From contig URVM01000011.1 in NCBI GenBank assembly GCA_900551325.1, positions 56,394-120,393 on the forward strand: DNA of 64,000 nt. Reading direction: 5' to 3'. Positions 8,703-18,082 of this stretch are shown piece by piece; the first letter of the stretch is position 1; every line of letters starts with the position of its first letter. The notes under the pieces are model-generated. The model was not told the DNA's origin. It made no database searches and saw only the letters and a list, made by a program, of their open reading frames with translations. Origin of the DNA: an uncultured Eubacteriales bacterium (GTDB lineage Bacteria; Bacillota; Clostridia; Lachnospirales; Cellulosilyticaceae). Position numbers and translations under genes: made by a program.

Positions 8703-8728
8703 AAAAGAGGCCGACTAGCAGCCTCTTT
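8703..8728 (-). promoter_or_regulatory. Intercistronic hairpin between binding protein and permease genes
   Basis: AAAAGAGGC (8703-8711) and GCCTCTTT (8721-8728) form a short stem-loop in the 68-bp gap. The T run after it on the minus strand is modest (CCTCTTTTAT). Such partial terminators or mRNA-stabilising hairpins commonly keep binding-protein levels above permease levels. That role here is inferred from position. Confidence 0.65.
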
Positions 8729-8738
8729 ATCTTATTTA

Positions 8739-10085
8739 TTAATTTCCTTTTGCTGCATTTTCACTTGCCCAAGAATCTTTAACTACTTTAACTACATCAT
8801 CCCAACTCTTTTGTCCTTGTGCATACTCTAAAAGTGCATCACCAAAATCATTTTTAAAGTCTTCACTTGGGAAGGCTGCAAATGTCCAAGCTACTGAAGT
8901 AACGTCTTTTTCCATCCAACGTAATACTTCTTTTGCTAAAGGATCAGCTGGTTTATCTTTATCTTCAAAAGTTGTAAATGGTGCAATAAATCCAAGTTCA
9001 TTAGTTACATATGCCTTACCTGTATCACTTGAGAAAAGCCACTCTAAGAAAGCAATAGATGCATCTTGTTGTTCTTTAGATACTTTACTATTAATTGCAA
9101 AGTAGTTTTCTGTTCCAATACATAATCCTTGTTTTTCTTCTCCACTTATTCCTGTATAGATAGGTAAGTATTTAATAGCTTCTGGCTTTACTACGTTTCC
9201 AGACACCCCATTAATTTGTGACCATGCCCAGTTACCATTTTGTACCATAGCTACTTGACCAAGTGCAAATTCTGCCATAGAATCATCTACTGATTTACTA
9301 CCAAGTAATGTTGGCTCTGAGGCTGAATTGTTAATATATAAATCAAAAATATTTTTGTAGTTCTTATCATATGTAAAGTTAATACTTGAAGATGCAAGCC
9401 CTGCTAAAATTGTATTATTGTAGTCTTTGTTATCTAAGAACTCATAGTAAAATGGTAAGTTTGCAAGGTGAGTTTGCCATCTCCATTGTTCCCCTGCCCC
9501 TAGTGAAGTTGAAGCAAATACCCCTTTAATACCAAGTTCATCTTTATGAGCTGTCATATCTTCTACTACTTTTGATAAAGTATCAAAGTTATTAATTTCC
9601 TCTGCTGAGCCTATAGAAACGACTTTATCTGGAAGTGCAAAGTATTTTTCCATAATCTCGTTGTTGTAAATAATACCATAGCCTTCAACTACATAAGGAA
9701 TACCATATACGCCTGTGTCATTAGCTACAGCTAAACTCTTATCAGATAAATAACTATAGAGTTTTGTGTCTTTTAAGTTTGCGCAATAGTCTGCCCAAGA
9801 TTCATAACCTACAGGACCATTAATTTGAAAAATAGTAGGTGCTTGTGACTTAGCCATTTCTGATTTTAATGTGGTTTCATAAGTGCCACTTGCTGCTGTT
9901 TCAACTTTTACTTTAACACCTGTTTCTTTGAAGTAGTCATCTGCAATCTTTTGATAAACTTCTGCAATTTCAGGCTTAAAGTTTAAAAAATAAATTTCTG
10001 TTGCTCCAGCTTTAGGTGCACAGGCTGCTAGTGAACTCATCATTGCCATACTCATAAATGATGCTATAACTTTTTTTGTTTTCAT
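8739..10085 (-). CDS. Extracellular sugar-binding lipoprotein (ABC solute-binding protein family 1)
   Basis: A 448-residue lipoprotein. The N-terminus is a lipoprotein signal with the lipobox SLAAC, so Cys22 is lipidated. The mature part has the bilobal type-I solute-binding fold typical of CUT1 sugar transporters: TEIYFLNFKPE opening, a GYGIIYNNEI hinge segment, GQVAMVQNGNWAWSQI near residue 280, and an aromatic-rich cleft. The length is usual for MsmE/UgpB-like proteins. It is the first gene of the operon, downstream of a clear promoter and LacI-type operator. Confidence 0.93.
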   Translation of the reverse strand: MKTKKVIASFMSMAMMSSLAACAPKAGATEIYFLNFKPEIAEVYQKIADDYFKETGVKVKVETAASGTYETTLKSEMAKSQAPTIFQINGPVGYESWADYCANLKDTKLYSYLSDKSLAVANDTGVYGIPYVVEGYGIIYNNEIMEKYFALPDKVVSIGSAEEINNFDTLSKVVEDMTAHKDELGIKGVFASTSLGAGEQWRWQTHLANLPFYYEFLDNKDYNNTILAGLASSSINFTYDKNYKNIFDLYINNSASEPTLLGSKSVDDSMAEFALGQVAMVQNGNWAWSQINGVSGNVVKPEAIKYLPIYTGISGEEKQGLCIGTENYFAINSKVSKEQQDASIAFLEWLFSSDTGKAYVTNELGFIAPFTTFEDKDKPADPLAKEVLRWMEKDVTSVAWTFAAFPSEDFKNDFGDALLEYAQGQKSWDDVVKVVKDSWASENAAKGN

Positions 10086-10162
10086 CTAAAACTACCCCCT
10101 ATAATTAAACATATTTTCATATAGGCTAAAATTTCTAGTGAAGTTTAAGTTTCTTTTCAGTC

Positions 10163-10178
10163 TTGGTAACGTTTCCAA
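10163..10178. promoter_or_regulatory. LacI/CcpA-type operator
   Basis: TTGGTAACGTTTCCAA is a near-perfect 16-bp palindrome around the central AACGTT typical of LacI-family repressors and of catabolite (cre) sites. It lies just downstream of the -10 box of the sugar transporter promoter, so bound protein would block transcription. No lacI gene lies in the window, so CcpA or a distant LacI paralogue is the likely binder. Confidence 0.75.
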
Positions 10179-10190
10179 TCTCTATATTAT

Positions 10191-10219
10191 ATAATACCAT
10201 ATTTTTACTATCTATTCAA
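10191..10219 (-). promoter_or_regulatory. SigA-type promoter of the sugar ABC operon
   Basis: On the minus strand TTGAAT (10214-10219) is followed after 17 bp by TATTAT (10191-10196). Spacing and position agree with a transcription start inside the operator at 10163-10178. The rest of the 306-bp spacer (10086-10391) is AT-rich without further features I can name. Confidence 0.6.
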
Positions 10220-10391
10220 TACTTTTATTTTTTTATTCTGACTATTTGACAATTTATATTTTACTAAGTTGTCTACTTTATCTATTTCATATACAATAAG
10301 AATTATATGAGATATCCTCTAACATTTTATTTCTATTGATTTTTTTAATGGAAATACCAATTTAAAAATTCATTATTTATAAGGAGATTTT

Positions 10392-11519
10392 ATGATTCAA
10401 TATACAAGAGGTCAATTAAGTGACTATCCTGATTTATTAGACTTTGGCAACTATGTTTTTAAAATAGACTTTAAAGAACTCCTAGGAAAACTTTATGATA
10501 ACAGGCCCCACCTTGCGCCTTATCATTTCATTACTAAAGAAGATGATCGTATTAAAGCTATGGTAGGTGCCTTTCCTCTAGATTTAAACGTAGCCAACAC
10601 ATCACTAAAAGGATTTGGAATTGGAACAGTTTCTGTTCATCCCTATAGTCGTGGCAAAGGGTATATGAAACAGCTTATGAAAAACGCTCTAGACTTTATG
10701 GTAGATGAACAAGCTGACTTTGCTGTACTAAGTGGTCAGCGTCAACGTTATGAATACTTTGGATTTACACCAACAGGCTGCAATATGTGCTTCAACATCG
10801 ATAAAGTAAATCTCATTCATAAGGGATTTACCCATATAGAAGAGTTCACTTTACAACCTTTCACCCAAATATCTTCTACGGAATTAGCTAAGATTCATAC
10901 TTGGCATCATCAGAAAACTTTACATAGCACAAGGCCTTTACAAGACTTTATTGATATTTGCAAATCTTGGGAAGCTGCCCCTTATGCCCTTTATATAAAA
11001 GGAGAGCTAAAAGGTTATTTTATCCTCTGTGGAACAAGTATTCTTGACTTTTATTTAGAAGATATAGATCTTCTAGGGCATGCACTTTATTTTCTTATGC
11101 ATGAATGTAATAAAACTGTATTAGAAATGACAGCAGGACTTCATATGCCTCAAGTACTTAGCTTACTTTTATCATTTGCTGAAAACTATAGGCTTACTAC
11201 TTCTACTCATCTTCAAATATTTAATTACCAAAAATTCATACAAAGCTTTTTAGAATTAAAAGCTAGCTATGACACACTTATAGAAGGTACACTCATTATT
11301 GAAATTCAAAACTACACTACACTTTCTATAGAAGTAACAGATAAAATCCATGTGAGACCAACAACCCAAGCACCAGATATTAGCCTATCTCATTTAGAGG
11401 CTACTCACTTTTTATGTGATCCTATACGCTTTATTCCACCAACGCTTACTCATAAAGCAGCACTTATTCACTCTTGGTTCCCTCTTCCTTTTAGCTTTTG
11501 TCAGGTAGATAATATGTAA
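10392..11519 (+). CDS. Eis-like GNAT N-acetyltransferase
   Basis: A 375-residue protein. Residues about 1-135 form a GNAT domain with the acetyl-CoA pyrophosphate loop VHPYSRGKGY (near 81-90) and the LSGQRQRYEYFGF segment. The remaining two thirds, with a second degenerate GNAT-like part and a C-terminal sterol-carrier-like region, match the architecture of Eis/YvbK-type enhanced-intracellular-survival acetyltransferases (usually 390-410 residues). These acetylate amines on aminoglycosides, peptides or other targets; the substrate here is unknown. AAGGAG lies 5 nt before the ATG. Single gene with its own terminator. Confidence 0.8.
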   Translation: MIQYTRGQLSDYPDLLDFGNYVFKIDFKELLGKLYDNRPHLAPYHFITKEDDRIKAMVGAFPLDLNVANTSLKGFGIGTVSVHPYSRGKGYMKQLMKNALDFMVDEQADFAVLSGQRQRYEYFGFTPTGCNMCFNIDKVNLIHKGFTHIEEFTLQPFTQISSTELAKIHTWHHQKTLHSTRPLQDFIDICKSWEAAPYALYIKGELKGYFILCGTSILDFYLEDIDLLGHALYFLMHECNKTVLEMTAGLHMPQVLSLLLSFAENYRLTTSTHLQIFNYQKFIQSFLELKASYDTLIEGTLIIEIQNYTTLSIEVTDKIHVRPTTQAPDISLSHLEATHFLCDPIRFIPPTLTHKAALIHSWFPLPFSFCQVDNM

Positions 11520-11604
11520 ATACCTGATTTTATACATTTAAAATAGGGTTCCATCCTAAAATGTACGAATAGCCGTAGGAATGAATAATAATCTTATTTA
11601 TATC

Positions 11605-11654
11605 AAAAATCCCTATGAAACTAGTTTACACTTACTAACTTCATAGGGATTTTT
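11605..11654. terminator. Bidirectional intrinsic terminator
   Basis: AAAAATCCCTATGAA (11605-11619) pairs with its exact complement at 11640-11654. Part of the loop (ACTAGT/ACTA) also resembles the terminator at 15101. Confidence 0.9.
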
Positions 11655-11722
11655 ATTAAACTTTATAACTATTAATCATGAAACACTCTCAATAGCTTAT
11701 ATTATTTTTCTATTATTATTTA

Positions 11723-13501
11723 TTAAATCTCATAACTTAATTTAATAAACTGATCAATATCTTCTTCTATTGTCTTAAGTGATGCTCTCCAAAACTCAAT
11801 ATCATGCACATCAATATTTGCAACCTTTGTAAGATCGGCTATTTTCATCTTACCTGTAAGGCTAAGAATTTTCTCATATTCAGTTGGGAAAGTTTCTGGT
11901 CTTTCTAAGTATTGTGCATATAATCCTTTAGCAAAGAGAAGTCCAAAAGCATATGGGAAGTTATAGAAGTTCCTTGTTGCATAGTAATAATGTGGTTTCC
12001 ATGTCCACATATAAGGATGTAAAAATTCAGGGTCTAGTCCATCTCCATATGCTTCTTTTTGAGCCCAGAGCATTGTGTTCTTGATCTCTTCTACTGATAA
12101 AGGACTTGTTTTACGTTTTTCAAATACTTCTGTTTCAAATAAATAACGTGAGTAAATATCTATAATTGTTTGAGTTGCATCAGATATTTCAGTTTCTAAA
12201 ATAGCAAGAGCTGCTTTTTTATCTGCTTCTTTAATAGCTGCCTTCTTTACAATGGTTTCACAGAAATTAGATGCTGTTTCTGCAAGTGGCATTGGATAGA
12301 AAGTATTTAAGCTTGTTTCATCATTTAAGCATGCGCCGTGGAAACCATGTCCAAGCTCATGTGCCATAGTAATGACATCACTAAAGCTATCGCCATAGTT
12401 GAGTAGAATTCTAGATTCTTTAATTGCACGTATTGTAGAGCAGAATGCTCCCCCTCTTTTACCTTCTTTAGGATAAACATCAAGCCAGTTTTCCTGGAAA
12501 GCTTTCTTTGCAAAATCTCCTAAATGGTCACTAAACTTTCTAAACTGATTTTCTACAAAGTTCTTGCCTTCTTCATAAGTATAAGTCATATTCGCCTCAC
12601 TTACTGGTGCATATAATTCATAGAAAGGTAATCCATTTTTATAGCCTAGTAATTCAGCTTTTCTCCTTAAATAACTTCTAAATTTAGGAAAGCTTTCTCG
12701 CATAGCACTAAGCATAGCCTCTAATGTTTCTTTGTCCATACGTGATTGTTCAAGTGTCATCTCTATTGGTGACCCATAACCTCTTAGTTCACATGTAGTA
12801 AGTGCCTCACCTTTAATACCATTAAGAGCGGCAGCTACACCTTCTTCTATTTTCTTATAGGAAGCAATTTCTGCGTGATAAGCACGTTCTCTTACTTTCC
12901 TATCTTCATCATAAGCCATATTTAAAGCAACTGTTAAAGGATATTCTTTTACCCCATCCTCTTCTTCTATCTCAACTTTATGAGTAGAAATAATAAGGTT
13001 TTTATAGTTTTCCCAAGCTGAAGATCCTGTATTGCTAAGACGGGCTAAAATTGATTCTTCTTGTTCACTAAGCGTATGTGCATTATCTTCTACTATTTCA
13101 TGTAAATAGAACGCATGGTCTTTAAGAAGTTTAGAACTTTCAATAAGTCCTTGTAAGTCTTTGATTTCACATACCCATTTACTAAACTTTGTCATAGGTC
13201 CTGCTAAAGCAGCTCCCTTTGTTTTTAAGATTCCATCATTTTTAATGGCTGCTTCATTTTTTGAATCTACACTAAGTGTAAGATGAGTAAAAGCACCTAG
13301 CTTCTCTTTATAATTATAGAGCTCTAAGTTTTTAGTTATAAAGTTTTCTAATTTATTTTTTTCATCTTCATGATTTGTTATAGCTTCATCTATCCATACT
13401 TTCATTTCTTCTTGTAATACTTCATATTGTTTTAAATCCGCTTTAAATGCTTCACTTTCAAATGATTCATATAAAGCTTTTAAACTCCAATTAGCTGTCA
13501 T
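11723..13501 (-). CDS. pepF: Oligoendopeptidase F (M3B metallopeptidase)
   Basis: A 592-residue cytoplasmic zinc peptidase that cleaves oligopeptides of about 7-17 residues. The zinc motif is H381-E-L-G-H385 followed by the family-specific GFHG, and a downstream glutamate (PLAETASNFCE) provides the third ligand. The N-terminal helical domain and the total length match PepF (about 600). AAGGAG is 7 nt before the ATG. Monocistronic, about 70 bp from its terminator. A second, membrane-anchored member of the same family is at 41222-43093. Confidence 0.95.
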   Translation of the reverse strand: MTANWSLKALYESFESEAFKADLKQYEVLQEEMKVWIDEAITNHEDEKNKLENFITKNLELYNYKEKLGAFTHLTLSVDSKNEAAIKNDGILKTKGAALAGPMTKFSKWVCEIKDLQGLIESSKLLKDHAFYLHEIVEDNAHTLSEQEESILARLSNTGSSAWENYKNLIISTHKVEIEEEDGVKEYPLTVALNMAYDEDRKVRERAYHAEIASYKKIEEGVAAALNGIKGEALTTCELRGYGSPIEMTLEQSRMDKETLEAMLSAMRESFPKFRSYLRRKAELLGYKNGLPFYELYAPVSEANMTYTYEEGKNFVENQFRKFSDHLGDFAKKAFQENWLDVYPKEGKRGGAFCSTIRAIKESRILLNYGDSFSDVITMAHELGHGFHGACLNDETSLNTFYPMPLAETASNFCETIVKKAAIKEADKKAALAILETEISDATQTIIDIYSRYLFETEVFEKRKTSPLSVEEIKNTMLWAQKEAYGDGLDPEFLHPYMWTWKPHYYYATRNFYNFPYAFGLLFAKGLYAQYLERPETFPTEYEKILSLTGKMKIADLTKVANIDVHDIEFWRASLKTIEEDIDQFIKLSYEI

Positions 13502-13655
13502 GATTTTATCTCCTTATCTTAATAATTTTATGTTTATTTAATATTATAGTTTAATTGATTAATTATGTCTATTAAATGTGATTTTAATCTCTCATGCATA
13601 TTCCCTTTTTTCTTACAAATACTAACCCATATGACTTACTTATTGGAGGAAAATA

Positions 13656-14051
13656 ATGAAACGTAAACTTATTTTATTTTGTACCTTTAGCCTTATCTTT
13701 TCTATCTTACTCCTTCCTACACTAGCACATACTCATTTACATGCTCATGAAGGAACTTCTAAATGTAGCACCATTCCTACTGATGCTGTTACATTAGAAA
13801 AAGCTCAAGTTGTAGCCATAGACTATGCTGATTGTACCTTGACAGTTATTCCAGAAGGTAAATCAAATATGATTAACAATCAAATTATTCTTAGAATTAC
13901 TCCTGAGACACTTATTCAAAATAAGGTCAGTAAAAGAATTTATAAACTATCTGATTTAGAACCTGGTATCTATATTAAGGCAGTTCATTCTCCTATGATG
14001 ACAAAATCTATTCCACCTCAAACAGTAGCTTTTACTATTACCATTTTATAA
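13656..14051 (+). CDS. Small exported His-rich protein of unknown function
   Basis: A 131-residue protein with a clear signal peptide (residues 1-24, PTLA cleavage). The predicted mature N-terminus is unusual: HTHLHAHEG, four histidines in nine residues, then a cysteine (SKC). The rest is a compact beta-rich domain of about 90 residues (VVAIDYADCTLTVIPEG, RITPETLI, GIYIKAVHSP) that looks like a small OB-like barrel similar in outline to DUF3221 proteins. Metal binding at the N-terminus is possible. TTGGAGG is 7 nt upstream of the ATG. Confidence 0.72.
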   Translation: MKRKLILFCTFSLIFSILLLPTLAHTHLHAHEGTSKCSTIPTDAVTLEKAQVVAIDYADCTLTVIPEGKSNMINNQIILRITPETLIQNKVSKRIYKLSDLEPGIYIKAVHSPMMTKSIPPQTVAFTITIL

Positions 14052-14133
14052 ATCCATGAGTTAATATTTTTTCTTCCTTGCTATATGTGATATAATGAAA
14101 CGGATAATTTATAAACGAAACCGAGGAAGAATT

Positions 14134-14997
14134 ATGGATAGGATACAGCTAGGCGAAATTGCCTACGAAGACGGTAAATATTTGAAGGCTTTAAATTACT
14201 TTTTACAAGCCTATGAAGAAGATCATGATACGTATACACGTTTAAATATAGCTTTATGCTATCAAGCTTTAAATAATAAAGAAGAAGCCTTCTCTACTTA
14301 TATGGCTATTATTGAAGAAGATCCCGATGAAGCTATGGCTTACTATGGTATTGCTTCTTTACATGATGATGCAAAGGATTATGACGCAGCCATTACTTAC
14401 TATGAGAAAGCTATTGAAATAGATCCATTTTATGATCGTGCTTATTTCTTTTTAGCAAATGCTTATGATATTCAAGGCCAAACAGATAAAGCAATTGAAA
14501 CTTACAAAGCCCTTTTAGAAATGATGCCTGATGACTTTTGGGCACTTACTAATTTAGGCTCTATTTATGAAACCCAAGGACTTGTTGATTTTGCACATCA
14601 AATGTTTAAAAGAGCCCTTCTCCTTGAACCTAATCATTCAGTAGCATTATTTAATATGGGGGTTGTTTCATCTAAAATGAATCGTTTAAATGAAGCCATT
14701 CACTATTATAAACAATCCTTAACTCAAGATAAAACTTATCCTTATACTTATCTAAATCTTGCTGTCTTATATAAAGAGCATGGAGAAATAGAAAAAGGAC
14801 TAGATATCTTAACTGATGGTGTTAAACATGTAGAAGAAGGTTTTCTCTATTATAATCGTGCTTGTTTTCACGCTTTACTAGGTCATATAGATGCTAGTGA
14901 AAAGGATTTAAAACAAGCTATTAAACTTTATCCTGCCTTTCACGATTATGCAAAAAAAGATCCTGATTTAAGTGAAGTGCTCACTTTAATGTCTTAG
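14134..14997 (+). CDS. Tetratricopeptide repeat protein
   Basis: A 287-residue cytoplasmic protein built of about eight consecutive TPR units. Consensus positions are clear (for example AYYGIASLHDDAKDYDAAITYYEKAIEIDP and SVALFNMGVVSSKMNRLNEAIHYYKQSL in outline). TPR arrays are protein-binding scaffolds; no catalytic domain is attached. I start at ATG 14134, which follows GAGGAAG, instead of an in-frame ATG 13 codons earlier that lacks a ribosome binding site and sits at a TATAAT promoter box (14091-14096). Confidence 0.88.
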   Translation: MDRIQLGEIAYEDGKYLKALNYFLQAYEEDHDTYTRLNIALCYQALNNKEEAFSTYMAIIEEDPDEAMAYYGIASLHDDAKDYDAAITYYEKAIEIDPFYDRAYFFLANAYDIQGQTDKAIETYKALLEMMPDDFWALTNLGSIYETQGLVDFAHQMFKRALLLEPNHSVALFNMGVVSSKMNRLNEAIHYYKQSLTQDKTYPYTYLNLAVLYKEHGEIEKGLDILTDGVKHVEEGFLYYNRACFHALLGHIDASEKDLKQAIKLYPAFHDYAKKDPDLSEVLTLMS

Positions 14998-15100
14998 TAT
15001 CTATAAGTTATATAGCGACGATTATTAAACTTTATATAAAATGGACTATGAAAAAATATATCAATAGATTTGCAACAATAAATTGCAAACTTATATATGA

Positions 15101-15147
15101 AAAAGGCCTATGAAACTAGTATAATTACTAGCTTCATAGGCCTTTTA
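15101..15147. terminator. Bidirectional intrinsic terminator
   Basis: AAAAGGCCTATGAA (15101-15114) pairs with TTCATAGGCCTTTT (ending 15147-15148); the stem continues through ACTAGT/ACTAG. It separates the TPR gene and the tldD-tldE operon, and shares its inner sequence with the terminator at 11605. Confidence 0.9.
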
Positions 15148-15148
15148 T

Positions 15149-16423
15149 TTATTCTCCTGCTATTATAATACCTTTTAGACTTATAGCACTTGGACCTTTA
15201 TAACCTTTTCTTATTTGTTCTTCTTTTGAGAGGAAAAGATTTTCTTGTACCTTCCCTATATTCCCTGATATAGAACCACCTGTAAGTGGAGTTGTGTTTT
15301 CACCATCATGATAAAGAGCTAGTCTTATTTCACCACCAAAATCTCCTGTAAAAGAATCTATTTGAAAATCAGAGAAGATAAGTACTTCTAAGTAAGCCTC
15401 TTGTTTGAACTCTTCTAAACTTTTACTACCTGGTGCAACTTCCATCATATCATAGTTACCGGTAGGCTCCATACCTAAGTAATATGCAAAGCGACTTGCA
15501 CCATGAATGGTTTTAAGTACTCCTTTTTCTAAAAGGGTTCTATCTTGCATTTTTATCCCTTCATTGCTGTAAGGGGTTGTTGCTTTTAAAGTAATGTCTA
15601 ACTGATCTCCAACAATATTTTTTCCTTGTACTTCATCACCTATTTTGAACTGGGAGTAACCTGGATAAATCATAGCAGATGCTGCTTTTGTAGCATAATA
15701 TCTTAAAAGAGTTACTACTGGTTCCCCAGATAAGATTACATGATACTTACCTGTTTTAGGACTGTCTTTTGCCTGACTACGTAAAGTAGTTGTTTCTATT
15801 GCCTCTTTTACTTTCTCAGAAAGTGCATCACACTCTAAATCTTCATAATAAAAATCATGGTAAGTTTCTACATCATAAGGTGTCGTACACTGAATAACAA
15901 ATTCACCTTTTACTTTATACTTTTCGTACGCTACATCTACACCTTCTGAATTGATAATATGTACCCTTTCCTTTTCAACGAAAAGTTCACTTGAGTTCAT
16001 AAAAGTATGTGGGTGTGTATCGTATTTAAATAAAGCTTGTGTAAGCTTTTCTACACTTTCTTCTAAAGTATGTCTACTTAATTCATTCTGGATAACTACT
16101 TTTTCTTCTTCTCTACCTTCTGGTAATGGATAGTAGCCATTATTTACAAAAGATGCGGCATAATATGTTTCCTTAATAACCCTTTCCATCTCTTCATAGG
16201 TCATATTTGGATAAAGATTTGCTGTAGCAGAACCTCTCATCTTCTGGCCTTCTTTTTCAAAATCTTTATACAGTGTAATACTTATATTTGTTACATCCTT
16301 CATACGATTCATATCTAACTTTTGTTTAATAAAAAACATTTCTACAGACTCTGTGCCTGTTTCATTAATGAGAAATGTATCTATTTCATTTGCCTTAAGC
16401 GCTTTTAAAATTTGCTCTTTCAT
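15149..16423 (-). CDS. pmbA: TldE/PmbA-family subunit of the TldD/E protease
   Basis: A 424-residue member of the TldD/PmbA family without the HExxxH zinc motif, as expected for TldE, the partner that shapes the cavity of the TldD-TldE heterodimer. The conserved C-terminal region GDFGGEIRLALYHDGE and PLTGGSISGNI is intact. The pair degrades unfolded peptides or trims leader peptides of modified peptides. The gene starts 14 bp after the tldD stop, with AGGGAGGG before the ATG. Confidence 0.93.
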   Translation of the reverse strand: MKEQILKALKANEIDTFLINETGTESVEMFFIKQKLDMNRMKDVTNISITLYKDFEKEGQKMRGSATANLYPNMTYEEMERVIKETYYAASFVNNGYYPLPEGREEEKVVIQNELSRHTLEESVEKLTQALFKYDTHPHTFMNSSELFVEKERVHIINSEGVDVAYEKYKVKGEFVIQCTTPYDVETYHDFYYEDLECDALSEKVKEAIETTTLRSQAKDSPKTGKYHVILSGEPVVTLLRYYATKAASAMIYPGYSQFKIGDEVQGKNIVGDQLDITLKATTPYSNEGIKMQDRTLLEKGVLKTIHGASRFAYYLGMEPTGNYDMMEVAPGSKSLEEFKQEAYLEVLIFSDFQIDSFTGDFGGEIRLALYHDGENTTPLTGGSISGNIGKVQENLFLSKEEQIRKGYKGPSAISLKGIIIAGE

Positions 16424-16437
16424 CAGTTATCCCTCCC

Positions 16438-17862
16438 TTAACCTAGTCTTACTTTTGCCTTAATATAAGGCCCACCAGTAGATACTTTCACCCATTCCTT
16501 ATAGCCTTTACCACAGTATCCTGTACCAGCTAACTCTAAATCTTTAGATACCATAGAGATAGACTTTAATAAATCTGGCACATAACCAGTAAGTACGATT
16601 GGTGAAAAGACTTTACCTGTTAATTTACCACCTTTAATTTCTCTTGCAATACTTACCATACATTGAATACCCCAGTTTTTAGGGTCTTCCATTCCACTAG
16701 CACTTCCATCTAATAGGTAACCATTTTCTATAGAAGCAATCATTTCTTCTAAGGTAGATTCCCCTGGTTCAAAATAAGTATTTGTCATACGAGTATATGC
16801 TTTTCTTTCAAAGCTTTCTCTTCGTCCATTACCTGTAGGTGTAGTACCTAGTTGCATAGCTGTTAAACCATCGCTAATACCTTGTTTTAATATACCTTTA
16901 TCAATAATAATACTATCTTGTGCTAAAGTCCCTTCATCATCAAAGAAATAAGAGCCTGTATTCTCTACACCTATGGCACCATCGTGCATAGTTACAAGTG
17001 GTGAGGCTACATACTCCCCTATATAATCTTTAGCAAGTGCACGATTCTTTACAAACATATCCATCTCTACACCATGTCCAAAGGCTTCATGAGCAATAAG
17101 CCCACTTACATCTGGTGAACAAATCACATCATAGGTACCTGGTGTGATAGTCTCACTATGAAAAAGTTCTAAGGCTGTTTGTACCACCTCTTCTACATGA
17201 TCTTCCATACTATCCATAAGTTCACTACCACAAGCACCTGAAAATCCTTTGTAGAAATAATTATTTTTATCCTCTTCATGTGCCATACACATCATAGCCC
17301 CTGTAGACCACATAAAGCTTTGTTCTAAATCTTTGTTAGGTGAAAGAAATACTTTGCTAATTTGTAAGTATTCAAAGGTTACACTAAAGTCAATGACTCT
17401 TTCATCTATGTTTTTTCCTTTTTGATGAAGCTTTGTTAGTGTATCTATAATCTTTTCATCTCCTAATGCTTTAGGATGGATTTCTATATCTGTACATTTA
17501 GATAGCTTACAAGATTCTTCTTCTATTTTTGTATAAGACTCACATTGTACTGTATCTTTTAGGTCTTGTGGTAATTTCACAAGGCGTTTAATATGTTCTA
17601 CAATAGAATCTATCTTGTCTCCATCTATTTCATTAAATACAAACTCACTATAAGTAGTTCCATTATAAACTTTTACTACAAATCCTCTTTCTTCAAAAGC
17701 TCCATTTGCAATAACTGTGCCCGCACCTGATACACGGTAGGTCTTTCCACTTGCATCTGAACCTAAAATAGAAGCATAAGGATATAGAGCTAATAACTTG
17801 CCTAATAATTGCTCTATATATGTTTTGGCTTCTTTTAAATAAGAACTCATTTCTATTTTCAT
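16438..17862 (-). CDS. tldD: TldD-family zinc metalloprotease
   Basis: A 474-residue catalytic partner of the heterodimeric TldD/TldE protease. The zinc site H258-E-A-F-G-H263 is present (LIAHEAFGHGVEMD), and the typical C-terminal GTGYCGKGYKEWVKVSTGGP segment carries the third-ligand Cys region. Length fits the family (450-480). AAGGAAGG precedes the ATG, and the gene heads a two-gene operon with pmbA. No obvious modified-peptide precursor gene is nearby. Confidence 0.95.
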   Translation of the reverse strand: MKIEMSSYLKEAKTYIEQLLGKLLALYPYASILGSDASGKTYRVSGAGTVIANGAFEERGFVVKVYNGTTYSEFVFNEIDGDKIDSIVEHIKRLVKLPQDLKDTVQCESYTKIEEESCKLSKCTDIEIHPKALGDEKIIDTLTKLHQKGKNIDERVIDFSVTFEYLQISKVFLSPNKDLEQSFMWSTGAMMCMAHEEDKNNYFYKGFSGACGSELMDSMEDHVEEVVQTALELFHSETITPGTYDVICSPDVSGLIAHEAFGHGVEMDMFVKNRALAKDYIGEYVASPLVTMHDGAIGVENTGSYFFDDEGTLAQDSIIIDKGILKQGISDGLTAMQLGTTPTGNGRRESFERKAYTRMTNTYFEPGESTLEEMIASIENGYLLDGSASGMEDPKNWGIQCMVSIAREIKGGKLTGKVFSPIVLTGYVPDLLKSISMVSKDLELAGTGYCGKGYKEWVKVSTGGPYIKAKVRLG

Positions 17863-18082
17863 TTTGCACCTTCCTTTTCTAAAACTCTTTTTCTAAGCTT
17901 ATCTTTCCATTTTAACTGTATCTTAGATATATACATTATATTATTTAAATTTTTAATATACAACATACTATTTATACTATTCAAAACTAATTTGTCTGTT
18001 TAGGTCATATACATTTTTACTTGGCCTATGTTATACTAGCCTATATTACAGATTTTATATCTATTAAATAAGGAGGTAATCT

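Noticed and set aside
15069..15089. Hairpin TTTGCAA/TTGCAAA as TPR gene terminator
   Set aside because: Stem of only 7 bp without a T run; the strong terminator is at 15101.
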